The notes under the pieces are model-generated. The model was not told where the DNA came from. It did not search any database and worked only from the letters and a program-made list of their open reading frames with translations. A DNA stretch of 64,000 nucleotides, from positions 26,550 to 90,549 of the forward strand of contig CBDCGJ010000007.1 of NCBI GenBank assembly GCA_965216645.1, in the 5' to 3' direction. This stretch comes from CBDCGJ01 sp965216645. Lineage in GTDB: Bacteria; Pseudomonadota; Alphaproteobacteria; GCA-2731375. How positions within the stretch are numbered: position 1 is the stretch's first letter; each line of letters starts with the position of its first letter. Both the position numbers and the translations under genes were made by a program. This document shows, piece by piece, positions 46,952 through 58,100 of the stretch.

Positions 46952-49123
46952 ATGAGCGAAGCCGCCGTCGATATCGAGGTTCCCTTCGAAACCGGACCTG
47001 TTCTGTGCGGCGACGACGATCGTCTGATCAACCGCGAACTCTCCTGGCTGGCGTTCAATCATCGGGTTTTGGAGGAAGCGTTCAACACCGAACATCCGCT
47101 CCTTGCGCGGCTCAATTTCCTCTCGATCTCCGGCTCTAACCTGGACGAGTTCTATATGGTCCGCGTTGCCGGTTTGCATGGTCAGGTGCGAGAGGACGTC
47201 GATCAGGTCAGTGATGACGGTCTGACACCGGAACAGCAATTGGCGGCCATTCACGATATGGCGGGCAACCTGATCGCCGGCCAGGCGCGGTGCTGGAATG
47301 AGTTGAAGCAGGAATTGAAGGAGAACGGTATCGCCGTCGTTGCGCCGGACGAGCTGAACGAAGCGGATAGGGCGTGGTTGGAAGAATATTTCCTGCAGCA
47401 GGTGTTTCCAGTGCTGACACCGCTGGCGATCGACCCGGCGCACCCGTTTCCCTTCATGCAGAATCTCGGCTTGGCAATGATCCTGGAAATGCGCCGCCGC
47501 AGCGACGGCAATGCAATGAAAGCGTTGGTGCCATTGCCGCAATTACTCGACCGTTTCATTTTGCTGCCGGGCGATGATGCGCGTTACATCAGCTTGGAGA
47601 ACCTGGTTTCCCTGTTCCTCGACAGCTTCTATCCCGGATATGACACGTTGGAACGGGGCTTATTCCGCGTCATCCGCGACAGCGATATCGAAATCGAGGA
47701 GGAAGCCGAGGATCTCGTTCGATATTTCCAGTCGGCCTTGAAGCGCCGGCGCCGTGGCAGCGTGATCAGCATATGGTTCGATTCCAGTTCCAGCCCCGCG
47801 CTGCAACGCTATGTCGCCCGCGAACTGCAGGTCCATCAACGCGACGTCGTCCTGGCTGAGGGTTTGCTGGGGCTCTCGGATATCGGCATCATTTTCTCGA
47901 TGGGACGGCCAGAACTGAAGTTCCCCGCCTACCTACCGCGGTTCCCGGAACGTATCAGGGATACCGGCGGCGATTGCTTCGCGGCGATCCGGCTGAAAGA
48001 CATTGTCGTCCACCATCCTTACGAAAGCTTCGACGTGGTGGTCCAGTTTATCGCGCAAGCGGCGCGCGATCCGAACGTGGTGTCGATCAAACAGACGCTC
48101 TATCGAACCTCCGAGGATTCGCCGATCGTCACGGCGTTGATCAATGCGGCGGAGGCGGGGAAATCGGTCACCGCGCTTGTCGAGCTGAAGGCGCGCTTCG
48201 ACGAAGAAGCGAACATCCGCTGGGCCCGGGATATGGAGCGCGTCGGCGTTCACGTGGTCTACGGTTTCATCGACCTGAAAACCCATGCAAAAGTTTCGTT
48301 GGTGGTTCGGCGTGAGGGCGACGGGCTGACCACCTACTCTCATTTCGGCACCGGCAACTACCATCCGCAGAACGCTAAAATCTATACGGACCTGTCTTTC
48401 TTCACCGCGGATCCCGATTTGGCGATGGACGCCGCGAAGCTGTTCAATTTTATGACCGGTTATGCCGAGCCGCGCGGTTACCGCAAGCTGATCACCTCGC
48501 CGCATGGCATCCGTAGCGAGATTCTGCGCATGATCGAAGAGGAAATCGGCCATGCCAAGGCCGGTCGCCCAGCCGCGATCTGGCTGAAAGTAAACTCATT
48601 GGTGGATGCGGAAACGATCGAAGCGCTCTATCGTGCCTCCAACGCGGGTGTGCAGATCGATTTGGTGGTCCGCGGCATTTGCTGCCTGCGCGCCGGCGTA
48701 CCCGGGCTATCGGAAAATATTCGCGTGAAAAGTATTATCGGCCGGTTTCTGGAACATAGCCGTATTGTCTGTTTTGGCGCTGGTCATGGACTGCCGTCGA
48801 CAGAGGCCAAGGTCTTTATCTCCTCCGCCGATTGGATGCCACGCAATTTCGACCGGCGGGTCGAGGCCATGGTGCCGGTCGAGAACCCAACCGTGCATGC
48901 GCAAATTCTCGATCAGATCATGCTGGCCAACCTGAAGGATCGTCGGCAGAGCTGGCAGATGGGACCGAACGGACGCTATGACAGGATGTCGCTGAGCGAG
49001 CCAATCCACGAAGCAAACGCTCTGTTCAGTGCGCATGAATACTTCATGACCAATCCGAGCCTATCGGGCCGGGGCAGCGCGTTGCAAGACGATGATGCAT
49101 TGCGGCCGATCGAACTCGATTGA
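46952..49123 (+). CDS. ppk1: Polyphosphate kinase 1
   Basis: 723 residues, full-length PPK1 that polymerises ATP gamma-phosphate into polyphosphate. RLINRELSWLAFNHRVLEEA is the N-terminal signature. The phospholipase-D-like catalytic part shows VVSIKQTLYRTSEDSPIV, FIDLKTHAKVSLVVRREG with the autophosphorylated His in KTHAKV, and HFGTGNYHPQNAKIYTD. Its TGA overlaps the ATG of ppx (TGATG), so synthesis and degradation genes are coupled. Confidence 0.97.
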   Translation: MSEAAVDIEVPFETGPVLCGDDDRLINRELSWLAFNHRVLEEAFNTEHPLLARLNFLSISGSNLDEFYMVRVAGLHGQVREDVDQVSDDGLTPEQQLAAIHDMAGNLIAGQARCWNELKQELKENGIAVVAPDELNEADRAWLEEYFLQQVFPVLTPLAIDPAHPFPFMQNLGLAMILEMRRRSDGNAMKALVPLPQLLDRFILLPGDDARYISLENLVSLFLDSFYPGYDTLERGLFRVIRDSDIEIEEEAEDLVRYFQSALKRRRRGSVISIWFDSSSSPALQRYVARELQVHQRDVVLAEGLLGLSDIGIIFSMGRPELKFPAYLPRFPERIRDTGGDCFAAIRLKDIVVHHPYESFDVVVQFIAQAARDPNVVSIKQTLYRTSEDSPIVTALINAAEAGKSVTALVELKARFDEEANIRWARDMERVGVHVVYGFIDLKTHAKVSLVVRREGDGLTTYSHFGTGNYHPQNAKIYTDLSFFTADPDLAMDAAKLFNFMTGYAEPRGYRKLITSPHGIRSEILRMIEEEIGHAKAGRPAAIWLKVNSLVDAETIEALYRASNAGVQIDLVVRGICCLRAGVPGLSENIRVKSIIGRFLEHSRIVCFGAGHGLPSTEAKVFISSADWMPRNFDRRVEAMVPVENPTVHAQILDQIMLANLKDRRQSWQMGPNGRYDRMSLSEPIHEANALFSAHEYFMTNPSLSGRGSALQDDDALRPIELD

Positions 49124-50643
49124 TGCGTGAGGTTGTCAAGCAATTGAAACCGGCGCCGAGGACAGCGGTGGAGGCGGCGGAGCGACCGGTCGCCGTAATC
49201 GATATCGGTTCGAATTCGATCCGTCTGGTGGTCTATGAGAGCTTCTCGCGCGCGCCGGCGCCGATATTCAACGAAAAGAATGTCTGCTGCCTTGGCGAGG
49301 GATTGGCGGAAACCGGGCGCATGCGAGAAAAAAATATGGAGCGTGCGCGGCAGACGATCGAGCGTTATATCCGCCTGACCCGCCGCATGAATGTGGGTGC
49401 GCTGCATGTCTTTGCGACCGCGGCGGCGCGCGAGGCGGAGAACGGGCCGGCCTTCGTGGAGGCCTTGGAACGCGACTGCGGCATCGACATCCGTGTCCTA
49501 TCCGGCGGCCGGGAAGGTAAACTAGCAGCCCTCGGCGTATTGAGCGGTATGCCGTCGGCCACGGGCATCGTTGGGGATTTGGGCGGCGGCAGCTTGGAGT
49601 TGGTGCCGGTACGCGCCGGCAAACGGAGTAAGGGCGTGACGCTACCCCTGGGGGCGCTTCGCCTCTCGGCGCACGATCCGCAGAACCTAAGCGGCTATAT
49701 CGACGCACAATTGCGATCGGTCAATTTCCTCTTCGGCGAACCCGAGAGAACCTGCGACTTTCACGTGGTCGGCGGCTCCTGGCGTGCGATCGGACGGGTA
49801 CATATGCTACAGAACGATTATCCGCTGCATATTGTTCATGGCTATACCGTCGATGCCGATGAGATACGCGACCTTTGCAGATTGCTGTCCCGGTTAAGCC
49901 CCGGCAGCGTCGCAAATGTGGATGGCGTACCGCGGGAAAGGGCCCGGACGTTGCCCTTGTCCGCACTGGTTTTGTCGCGGTTCATTAAGTTGGTCGGACC
50001 GGCGCGAATATGTTTCTCCGCTTATGGCGTGCGCGAAGGCGTTTTGTTTTCCGCCCTCGATAAGACCATGCGGCGGCGGGATCCGTTGATCGAAGCCTGC
50101 CGCGTGATGGGTCGACGCAATGCCCGTTTCGAACCCCAAGGCGAGTATTTGTTCGATTGGCTGAGCCCATTGTTCCAGGATGAGGACGAGCGGCACGCGC
50201 GTCTTCGTCTGGCGGCCAGCATCATGTGCGATTTCGGTTGGCGCGTTCATCCGGAGTTCCGCGCCGATTACGCGATTATGGAAACCCTTCGTTCGCCTCT
50301 GGTCGGTATCGATCACTGGGAACGCTGTTACCTCGCCTTGGCCTTGCGTTCGCGATACAGCCATGTCGGCGGCCGCGGACTGACGAAAGAGGCGCAGAAG
50401 TTGATCGGCAAGGAGGCATCGAAGCAGGCACGCCGAGTCGGTTTGGCCTTGCGTTTGGCGCTGACATTGTCGGGCGGCCAACTCGAATTGCTCCGCCATT
50501 TCGCTGTGCGGTCGACCGACGAGGAACTACGACTTGAGATCCAAAACAGCGAAGCGTCGTTGTTCGGCGAGATTGTCGAAAATCGGTTTCGGCATCTCGC
50601 GGACGCTTTAGACAAACGGCCGGACGTCGCCGTCATCGGTTAA
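49123..50643 (+). CDS. ppx: Exopolyphosphatase (Ppx/GppA family)
   Basis: 506 residues from the ATG at 49123. The actin-like ATPase fold appears as VAVIDIGSNSIRLVVYE, ATAAAREAENG, and VGDLGGGSLELVPV. A long C-terminal region (about 320-506) carries helical HD-like sequence. It removes terminal phosphates from polyphosphate or acts on pppGpp. Start overlaps ppk1; its stop overlaps by 4 bp the stop region of the convergent rnd gene. Confidence 0.95.
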   Translation: MREVVKQLKPAPRTAVEAAERPVAVIDIGSNSIRLVVYESFSRAPAPIFNEKNVCCLGEGLAETGRMREKNMERARQTIERYIRLTRRMNVGALHVFATAAAREAENGPAFVEALERDCGIDIRVLSGGREGKLAALGVLSGMPSATGIVGDLGGGSLELVPVRAGKRSKGVTLPLGALRLSAHDPQNLSGYIDAQLRSVNFLFGEPERTCDFHVVGGSWRAIGRVHMLQNDYPLHIVHGYTVDADEIRDLCRLLSRLSPGSVANVDGVPRERARTLPLSALVLSRFIKLVGPARICFSAYGVREGVLFSALDKTMRRRDPLIEACRVMGRRNARFEPQGEYLFDWLSPLFQDEDERHARLRLAASIMCDFGWRVHPEFRADYAIMETLRSPLVGIDHWERCYLALALRSRYSHVGGRGLTKEAQKLIGKEASKQARRVGLALRLALTLSGGQLELLRHFAVRSTDEELRLEIQNSEASLFGEIVENRFRHLADALDKRPDVAVIG

Positions 50644-51830
50644 TCGGGCGAATGCTCGATGATGCGAACTCGTTTCCCGTCGAGGGCCATGGCGATACGC
50701 CCCTCCATCAACGCGACGGCGTCGTTGCCGAATATCTCCCGGCGCCAGCCACGCAGCACCATCTGATCGCCGTTGCCGTTGCCGGCCAGCCGTTCCAAAT
50801 CCGCCACGGAAGCGATCAAGCGTTGCGACACGCCATGCTGTTCGCAACGATATTTCAACAATACCTTCAATAGATCGACCGCGGGCCCCAACCCTTTGGG
50901 CAACGACTCGGGCGGGCGGAGTTTTGGCAATTGATCCTTGGATAGGGCGCGGCCGCGTGAAACGGCATCCAGTAGGCTCTTGCCAACGCTGTTCTTTGCA
51001 AGGCCTTTTGGCACCGCGCGCAAGCGTTGCAGTTCGCCGAGATCACGCGGTTTTTCCGCCGCCAGTTCCTGGATCGCTTCGTCGCGCAGGATGTGATTGC
51101 GCGGTTGATCCCGTGTCTGCGCCCGTTCCTCGCGCCAGGCGGAGACTTCTTTGATAATGCCGAGATATTCCTTATTTCGGCTGCGGATCTTGATCCGGCG
51201 CCAGGCTTCCTCAGGATGCAGTTTGTATGTTTCCGCCGTGGTTAAAACCGCCATCTCCTCGTCCAGCCAGGAACTACGGCCGTTCTCGCCCAGCTGCTTC
51301 TTCAGCGAATCGTAGATCGGCTGCAGAAAATGGACATCGGAGATCGCATAGCCGATTTGCGTCGCCTTGAGCGGGCGGCGGGCCCAGTCTGTGAATTGCG
51401 AGGTCTTGTCGATCCGGGCACCGGCCAGCCGGGCGGCGAGTTTGTCGTAACCGACCGAATCGCCGAAACCGCAGACCATGGCCGCGACTTGGGTATCGAA
51501 GATCGGATGGGGAACCCGTCCGGACAGATGGTAGAAGATTTCCAGATCCTGGCGCGCCGCGTGGAAGACCTTGACGACATTCTCATCGTTGAGAAGGTCG
51601 AATAAAGGCGTCATGTCCAGATCTTCCGCCAAGGCGTCAATTGCCCGGGCTTCGCCACTGCCGCCCAACTGGATCAGACAGAGCCGTGGCCAAAACGTCC
51701 GGTCGCGAATGAATTCCGTATCGACGGCCACATATTCGCCTTGCCGTAGCTTGCGGCAAAGCGCGGCCAGTTCCGCCGTGGTATCGATAAGATCGAGATT
51801 TAACTCAGACTTCGGTAACTTTACTGACAT
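50640..51830 (-). CDS. rnd: Ribonuclease D
   Basis: 396 residues. DEDDy 3'-5' exoribonuclease: ExoI YVAVDTEFIRDRTFWP, ExoII VVKVFHAARQDLEIFYH, ExoIII QIGYAISDVHFLQPIYDSL. HRDC-type helical domains follow (about 215-380; RNHILRDEAIQELAAEKP). Trims tRNA and other RNA 3' ends. Convergent with ppx with a 4-bp overlap, and divergent from aspS across 197 bp that should contain both promoters. Confidence 0.95.
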   Translation of the reverse strand: MSVKLPKSELNLDLIDTTAELAALCRKLRQGEYVAVDTEFIRDRTFWPRLCLIQLGGSGEARAIDALAEDLDMTPLFDLLNDENVVKVFHAARQDLEIFYHLSGRVPHPIFDTQVAAMVCGFGDSVGYDKLAARLAGARIDKTSQFTDWARRPLKATQIGYAISDVHFLQPIYDSLKKQLGENGRSSWLDEEMAVLTTAETYKLHPEEAWRRIKIRSRNKEYLGIIKEVSAWREERAQTRDQPRNHILRDEAIQELAAEKPRDLGELQRLRAVPKGLAKNSVGKSLLDAVSRGRALSKDQLPKLRPPESLPKGLGPAVDLLKVLLKYRCEQHGVSQRLIASVADLERLAGNGNGDQMVLRGWRREIFGNDAVALMEGRIAMALDGKRVRIIEHSPD

Positions 51831-52027
51831 CGGGGCAAGCTATACACCATTCGCCCGGCGTCGTCCCCCGGAATCGAGGCGCGACGGCGAAAATCTCACC
51901 AAACGCCCGCCAGGCCTTGACAAACGCCGTGCCAATGTGTGCTTTGGCGCCGCGTTTCGGCCCGGTTCGTCAGATCGAGGGGGAGCCGCGGCGGCGAATC
52001 GACAGCGTCATCGGAAAGTAAGCAGTT

Positions 52028-53818
52028 ATGCATAAATATCGGACCCACAACTGCAGTGAGTTGCGTCGCCAGCATGTTGGCGAAACTGTTCGGATCTCCG
52101 GCTGGGTGCACCGTCGGCGGGATCATGGCGGTCTCATTTTCATCGATCTCAGAGATCATTTCGGCTTGACCCAAATCGTTGCTGAGCCCGACTGCCCGGA
52201 TTTCCAGATCATCGAGCGGATACGCGCCGAGAGCGTTGTCCGCATCGACGGCAAGGTGGAAGCGCGGAGCGACGATACCGTCAACGATAATTTGCCGACC
52301 GGCGAAGTCGAGATCCGTATCGCCAATTGCGAGGTCCTGTCCGAAGCCGCCGAGCTGCCGATGCCGGTCTATGGCGATCAGCAATATCCGGAGGAAACCC
52401 GGCTGCGCTTTCGCTTCCTCGACTTGCGGCGGGAGGTCATGCATCGAAACATCCAACTGCGCGGCAAGATCATTTCCTCGATCCGCCGGCGCATGGAGGA
52501 GCAGGGGTTTCAAGACTTCCAGACACCGATTTTGACCGCATCCTCGCCCGAGGGCGCGCGCGATTTCCTGGTGCCGAGCCGAATGCATCCCGGGCAGTTT
52601 TACGCGCTGCCGCAAGCGCCACAGCAGTTCAAGCAACTGGTCATGATGGCGGGGTTCGATCGCTACTATCAAATCGCCCCTTGCTTCCGTGACGAGGACG
52701 CCCGCGCCGACCGCAGCCCGGGCGAATTCTATCAACTCGATATCGAGATGTCGTTCGTGGAGCAGGAAGATGTGTTCCAGGCGGTCGAGCCGGTGTTGCA
52801 CGGCGTGTTCGAAGAGTTCGCTGAGGGCCGCACCGTGCCGCCGCGGCCGTTTCCACGCATTCCCTATAAGGAGGCGATGCTGAAATATGGCAGCGACAAG
52901 CCGGATCTGCGCATCGCTATCGAAATCAGCGACGTTTCGGAAGTCTTCGACGGCTCGGACTTCCAGTTGTTTGCGAAGGCGGTCGCGGCCGGGTCCGTGG
53001 TGCGGGCAATCCCGGCGCCGGGAGCCGCCGGGCAGCCGCGTAGTTTCTTCGACAAAATGAACGATTGGGCCCGCGAGGAGGGCGCTCCCGGTATGGGCTG
53101 GATCAGCTTCGTCGACGGCGCCGGGCGGGGACCGATCGCCAATCGGCTGGACGACACGAGGCTTTCCAAACTGAAGGAACTCGCCGGTGTCGGTGACGGA
53201 GACGGCCTATTTTTCGCTTGCGATAAGGCGGATGCCGCAGCCTCGCTTGCCGGAAAGGCCCGATTGAAGATAGCCGACGACCTGGACATGGTGGAGCCGG
53301 ACATCTTTCGGTTTTGTTGGATCGTCGATTTCCCGATGTTCGAATTCGATGAAGCCCAGCGCAAGATCGACTTCTCCCACAACCCATTTTCCATGCCGCA
53401 AGGCGGGCTCGAGGCGCTGGAAAATCAGGATCCGCTGGATGTGCTCGGTTTTCAGTACGACATTGTCTGCAATGGGGTGGAACTGTCGTCCGGTGCGATC
53501 CGAAATCATCGTCCGGATATTATGATCAAGGCATTCGAAATCGCCGGCTACTCGGCCCAGGATGTCGAAGAGCGGTTCTCCGGTATGTTGAACGCGTTTC
53601 GCTATGGCGCGCCGCCCCATGGCGGCATCGCGCCGGGCATCGACCGCATCGTCATGCTTCTGGCGAACGAACCCAATATTCGGGAGGTTATTCTGTTCCC
53701 GATGAACCAACAAGCTCAAGACCTGATGATGGGCGCGCCGGCGGAGGTCAGCATGCAACAACTCCGCGAATTGCATATCCGTACAGTGGTGCCGCCGGAG
53801 AAGAAAGCGGAAGATTGA
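52028..53818 (+). CDS. aspS: Aspartyl-tRNA synthetase
   Basis: 596 residues, the bacterial-type class II enzyme with an N-terminal OB-fold anticodon domain (RISGWVHRRRDHGGLIFIDLRDHFGLTQ), the GAD insertion domain (about 290-410) and class II motifs: FQTPILTASSPEGARDFLVPS, CFRDEDARADRSPGEFYQLD (motif 2), and the motif 3 region GGIAPGIDRIVMLLA. Whether it also charges tRNA-Asn cannot be decided here. Confidence 0.97.
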   Translation: MHKYRTHNCSELRRQHVGETVRISGWVHRRRDHGGLIFIDLRDHFGLTQIVAEPDCPDFQIIERIRAESVVRIDGKVEARSDDTVNDNLPTGEVEIRIANCEVLSEAAELPMPVYGDQQYPEETRLRFRFLDLRREVMHRNIQLRGKIISSIRRRMEEQGFQDFQTPILTASSPEGARDFLVPSRMHPGQFYALPQAPQQFKQLVMMAGFDRYYQIAPCFRDEDARADRSPGEFYQLDIEMSFVEQEDVFQAVEPVLHGVFEEFAEGRTVPPRPFPRIPYKEAMLKYGSDKPDLRIAIEISDVSEVFDGSDFQLFAKAVAAGSVVRAIPAPGAAGQPRSFFDKMNDWAREEGAPGMGWISFVDGAGRGPIANRLDDTRLSKLKELAGVGDGDGLFFACDKADAAASLAGKARLKIADDLDMVEPDIFRFCWIVDFPMFEFDEAQRKIDFSHNPFSMPQGGLEALENQDPLDVLGFQYDIVCNGVELSSGAIRNHRPDIMIKAFEIAGYSAQDVEERFSGMLNAFRYGAPPHGGIAPGIDRIVMLLANEPNIREVILFPMNQQAQDLMMGAPAEVSMQQLRELHIRTVVPPEKKAED

Positions 53819-53834
53819 TCCGGATTGGTCGGAG

Positions 53835-54983
53835 TTAATCCAGGTCGGTTAGGCCGTCGATCCAGCTTTCCGTGCTTTGCTGCAGCCGGCCACAGAGGAT
53901 CAATGACAGGTTGAAAAGCGCTCTGGCCGCCAATTCAGGCATGCTTTTCATTGTCTTATGGAACATGTCCTGGGTCAGCACGAAGAATTCGCCATCCTGA
54001 CTAACGACCACATCGGCGGTTCGAGGTACTTCCGAAAGGAAGCTGATTTCACCGATCACATCGCCGACCCCGAGGTCGGTGATATGTTGGTCGTTGCGCG
54101 TCACTTCCACGGCGCCACTGAGAATGATATACATTTCATTGCCCAGATCGCCTTGGCGCACCAGTTTTTCACCGGCGTTTAGGTTGATGGTTACGCCATT
54201 CTTGATCAGGCGCTGAGCTTCCGTCACTTCGAGGCCGTTGAACAGCGGTATCCCGACTAGAGGGGTTTGATGCAACTGAGTGGTGACGCTGTTCCATAGC
54301 GCTTCGGAATCTTCCAAAGGCGGAACAGCGCCGTTGCCCGCCTCTGCAAACTTCTCCGCCAACCATTTGGCGTCCGTCTCGCTGTTATCGAAATCGCCGG
54401 CGACTTCCGCGAATGGGGACCCGACCTTCTTCAAGTGCTCGGCGTCTTCCAGAACCAGCACCAGAGGCGTGCGCAATCCGTCCATCGGATCGACCATGTT
54501 CTTGGTATACCGACGATATCCAAGTTGCTCGAAGAACGGTACGAGCGACGGGGCTACGTTGCAGAATTCGAACTTAATACCTTGATTTCGCAGTTGTTTA
54601 TACTTTGCGCTGGCGAGGATCGAAGAGGCCGGGCCCTGCCGCCAATCCGGCGCGATAATGGCTTGGTCCGACATGCAAAGGGTGGCCGGATCATAATCGG
54701 AAAACTGTCTAAGCTCGTAGCCCTCGACTAAATTCCGCGGCAGCAGAGGGGCATCGCAGACCAGGACGCGGATCGAACCGACGACTTCCTTGCCATCCGA
54801 GAGGAAGTACAGATCGGCATTGACGTCAAAATCGTCCCTAACCGCGTGAAGTTTGTGGAATGTTCCCTGCGGCTCCAGCCCGAGTTCGTCGACATGAACA
54901 CGGTAGCGGAACTCATAGAGTCTGCGCCGGTCGTCGCTATTATTGGCACGATGAACCTGTAACACGTGCTTTCGCTTGTCCAA
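53835..54983 (-). CDS. FeeM-like N-acyltransferase fused to a cyclic-nucleotide-binding domain
   Basis: 382 residues. The N-terminal 190 resemble the GNAT-related N-acyl amino acid/autoinducer synthase group: LYEFRYRVHVDELG at 22-35, VVGSIRVLVCDAPLLPRNLVE at 67-86 and FEFCNVAPSLVPFFEQLGYRRY at 138-159. A linker leads to a CRP/FNR-type domain at about 245-370: LVRQGDLGNEMYIILSGAVEV and the phosphate-binding cassette GDVIGEISFLSEVPRTADVV, with Glu312 and Arg321 retained, so nucleotide binding looks possible. No helix-turn-helix follows. It suggests an acyltransferase gated by cAMP/cGMP or a similar ligand. Mycobacterial cAMP-regulated acetyltransferases use the reverse domain order. Convergent with aspS. 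Confidence 0.8.
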   Translation of the reverse strand: MDKRKHVLQVHRANNSDDRRRLYEFRYRVHVDELGLEPQGTFHKLHAVRDDFDVNADLYFLSDGKEVVGSIRVLVCDAPLLPRNLVEGYELRQFSDYDPATLCMSDQAIIAPDWRQGPASSILASAKYKQLRNQGIKFEFCNVAPSLVPFFEQLGYRRYTKNMVDPMDGLRTPLVLVLEDAEHLKKVGSPFAEVAGDFDNSETDAKWLAEKFAEAGNGAVPPLEDSEALWNSVTTQLHQTPLVGIPLFNGLEVTEAQRLIKNGVTINLNAGEKLVRQGDLGNEMYIILSGAVEVTRNDQHITDLGVGDVIGEISFLSEVPRTADVVVSQDGEFFVLTQDMFHKTMKSMPELAARALFNLSLILCGRLQQSTESWIDGLTDLD

Positions 54984-55172
54984 TCAATACGTCATTACTC
55001 TACACACCCGGCTTGCTCTGTCCTGCAGCACAGCATGTCGGAAGCGTTGGCACCGCGATAATTATACCATATTGCGGGATGCAGAAAAAACCCCTGGCCT
55101 ATCTTGGTTAATTTATTTTCGTGCCGTGACATTCCCGCATCAAATTGCTGCATTTGAAGCGGAAATTCTGCA

Positions 55173-58100
55173 TCAACTGCATCCGCTGGTCGCGCCGCAG
55201 GTGTTACATTTCATGCATGTACCGTTACGGACCAGGGTGAAATTGCCGCATTCGCCACAGGCATCTCCCTCGTAACCCTTCATGCGAGCTTCGCGAATTT
55301 GATCGAATTTGGCGCCCGCGTCTTCGACGAACTCGGTAGTCATGGCGACCGCTCCGCCGACATTCGCTTGTGCCGCCGCCTGCAGACTGCCTTCGGTCTC
55401 CATATTTTCGAAGGATTCGTCATTGCCGCCGCGGACCACGTAAAGCTGCGCGCCACGGATGAACCCCTTGGACGCCAGGTTTTCGACGGCGTTCAGGGCG
55501 GCGTTGTCGGTCGCCTCTTCAAGATCCGCTTCCGCGTCTCCCGCACCAAGCGCGTCCGGGCGCAAATCCTCGATATTGGCATGCGCGAGATCTTCACGAT
55601 TGAGATACGAGATCGCCAATTCCCGGAAGATATAGTCCAAAACGGATGTGGACATGCGAATGGCGTCATTGCCCTCGACCATGCCGCTTGGTTCGAACCG
55701 CGTGAAGGTGTACGCCTCGACGAATTCCTCCATAGGAACGCCGTATTGCAGGGCAATGGAAATGGCGATGGCGAAATTGTTCATGAGACTGCGGAAAGCG
55801 GCGCCTTCCTTATGCATATCGACGAATATCTCGCCCAGGCTACCATCCTCGTACTCGCCGGTACGGAGGTAGACCTTGTGGCCGCCGACGATCGCTTTTT
55901 GCGTGTAGCCTTTGCGGCGGGAGGGCAGCTTGCGTCTTTTGGCGATGCGTTCGACGACGCGTTCCGTCAAGACCGCCGCGGGTGCCTGTGCTGCGACCAG
56001 TTCGGCGATGCTCTCCTCTTCTTCCGACAGATCGCTTTCGTCGATCAGGGCGGAGGAGAGGGGCTGCGAGAGCTTGGAGCCGTCCCGATACAAGGCATTC
56101 GCCTTCAGGCCGAGTTTCCAGGACGCGAGATAGGCATCCTTGCAATCTTCCACCGACGCTGAATTCGGCATGTTAATGGTCTTCGAGATGGCGCCGGAAA
56201 TGAATGGTTGGGCTGCCGCCATCATACGGATATGGCTGTCGACCGAAAGGAACCGCTTGCCGATGCGTCCGCAGGGATTGGCGCAGTCGAAGATCGGCAG
56301 ATGCTCGTCCTTCAGACCTGGGGCGCCTTCCAAGGTCATGGCGCCGCAGACAAAGATGTTCGCGGCCTCGATTTCGTCCGACGAAAATCCGAGATGGCGT
56401 AGCATGTCGAAGGCATAGTCATCGAGTTGCGTGTCATCGATGCCAAGGGTTTCGCGGCAAAACTCCTCGCCGAGATTCCATTTGTTGAAAGCGAATTTGA
56501 TGTCGAATGTCGCTTCCAACGCGCCTTCCAACGCGGTCAATTGCGCGTCGCCGAAACCCTTTTCGCGCAGACTGTCGTGATTGATTGCAGGCGCGCCGAT
56601 CAAGGTCGAACGACCCACCGCGTAGGCGATGATTTCGTCAATCGTTTCATCGGTATAGCCCAGACGACCCAGCGCTCGAGGGACCAACCGATTGATGATT
56701 TTGAAGTAGCCGCCGCCGGCTAATTTCTTGAACTTCACCAAGGCAAAATCGGGTTCGATGCCGGTGGTGTCGCAGTCCATTACCAAGCCGATGGTTCCTG
56801 TGGGGGCGATAACGGACGCTTGGGCGTTGCGATAGCCGTGCGCTTTCCCCAGTTCCAACGCCCGATCCCACGCTTCGGCTGCCGCCTCGGCCAATCCCGG
56901 CAGTTTGCAATTGTCCCGATCCAGTGGCACGGGCGCGATGTTCAAGCTTTCGTAGCCTGACGTCTTTCCGTGGGCGGCGCGGCGGTGATTGCGCATTACG
57001 CGGAGCATATGCGCTTCGTTATCCCCATACCGGGGGAAGGCGCCTAATTCCTTCGCCATTTCGGCCGAGGTGGCATAAGCAACGCCGGTCATAATCGCGG
57101 TCAAGGCACCGCAAATCGAGCGCCCTTCGTCACTGTCGTAGGAATGACCCAAGGCCATCAGCAAACCGCCGATATTGGCGTAACCGAGACCCAGGGTGCG
57201 GTATTCGTAGGAAAGCTGGGCGATTTCGCGGGATGGGAATTGCGCCATCAAGACGGAAATCTCCAGAACGACGGTCCATAATCTTACGGCATGACGATAA
57301 CCGTCCAGGTCGAACGCACCGGCCTCGTCCAAGAAAGCCAATAGGTTGAGGGAGGCCAAATTACAGGCGGTGTCGTCCAAAAACATATACTCGGAGCAGG
57401 GGTTCGACGCCCGTATCGACCCGCCTTCCGGACAGGTATGCCAGTTGTTGATCGTCGTATCGTACTGCAATCCGGGATCCGCGCAGGCCCAGGCGGCGTG
57501 TGCGATCTGCTCCCAAAGATCCCGCGCGCCGACGGTTTTCGACAGCTTGCCGGTTGTGCGTTCGAACAGTTCCCAATCCGCGCCGGATTCGACGGCGGAC
57601 AGGTATCGGTCCGTTACCCTCACGGTATTGTTGGAGTTTTGACCCGAAACCGTCAGATAGGCATCGGAATCCCAATCGGTGTCGTAGGTCGGAAACTCGA
57701 TCTCGGTGTAGCCTTGGCGGGCGAAGTCGATGGTGCGCTTGATGTAATTTTCGGGAATCAGGCATTTTCGCGCCGCGATCACCGCTTTTCTCAATGCCGG
57801 ATTTTCGTTTATTTCAAACCGGTTATCGCCGTTACCGTCAGTGCAGGCTGACATGATTTCGTTCAGATGCGTATTGGTCAGTCGCGATCCGGCGACCAAT
57901 GACGCAACCTTCTGTTCCTCCAACACCTTCCAGTTGACATATTCCTCGATATCCGGGTGATCGACATCGACAATGACCATCTTCGCCGCCCGGCGTGTTG
58001 TGCCGCCGGATTTGATGGCGCCGGCGGCCCGGTCGCCGATTTTCAGGAAGCTCATCAATCCTGAGGATTTGCCGCCGCCCGACAGCGGCTCGCCGCCGCC

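Noticed and set aside
45596..47542. 648-codon open frame on the reverse strand
   Set aside because: It lies antisense to the SDR, DUF2147 and ppk1 genes, which have clear family motifs; its translation is low-complexity and shows no domain.
55299..56162. 287-codon forward frame inside nrdJ
   Set aside because: Antisense to conserved NrdJ C-terminal sequence; no family similarity of its own.
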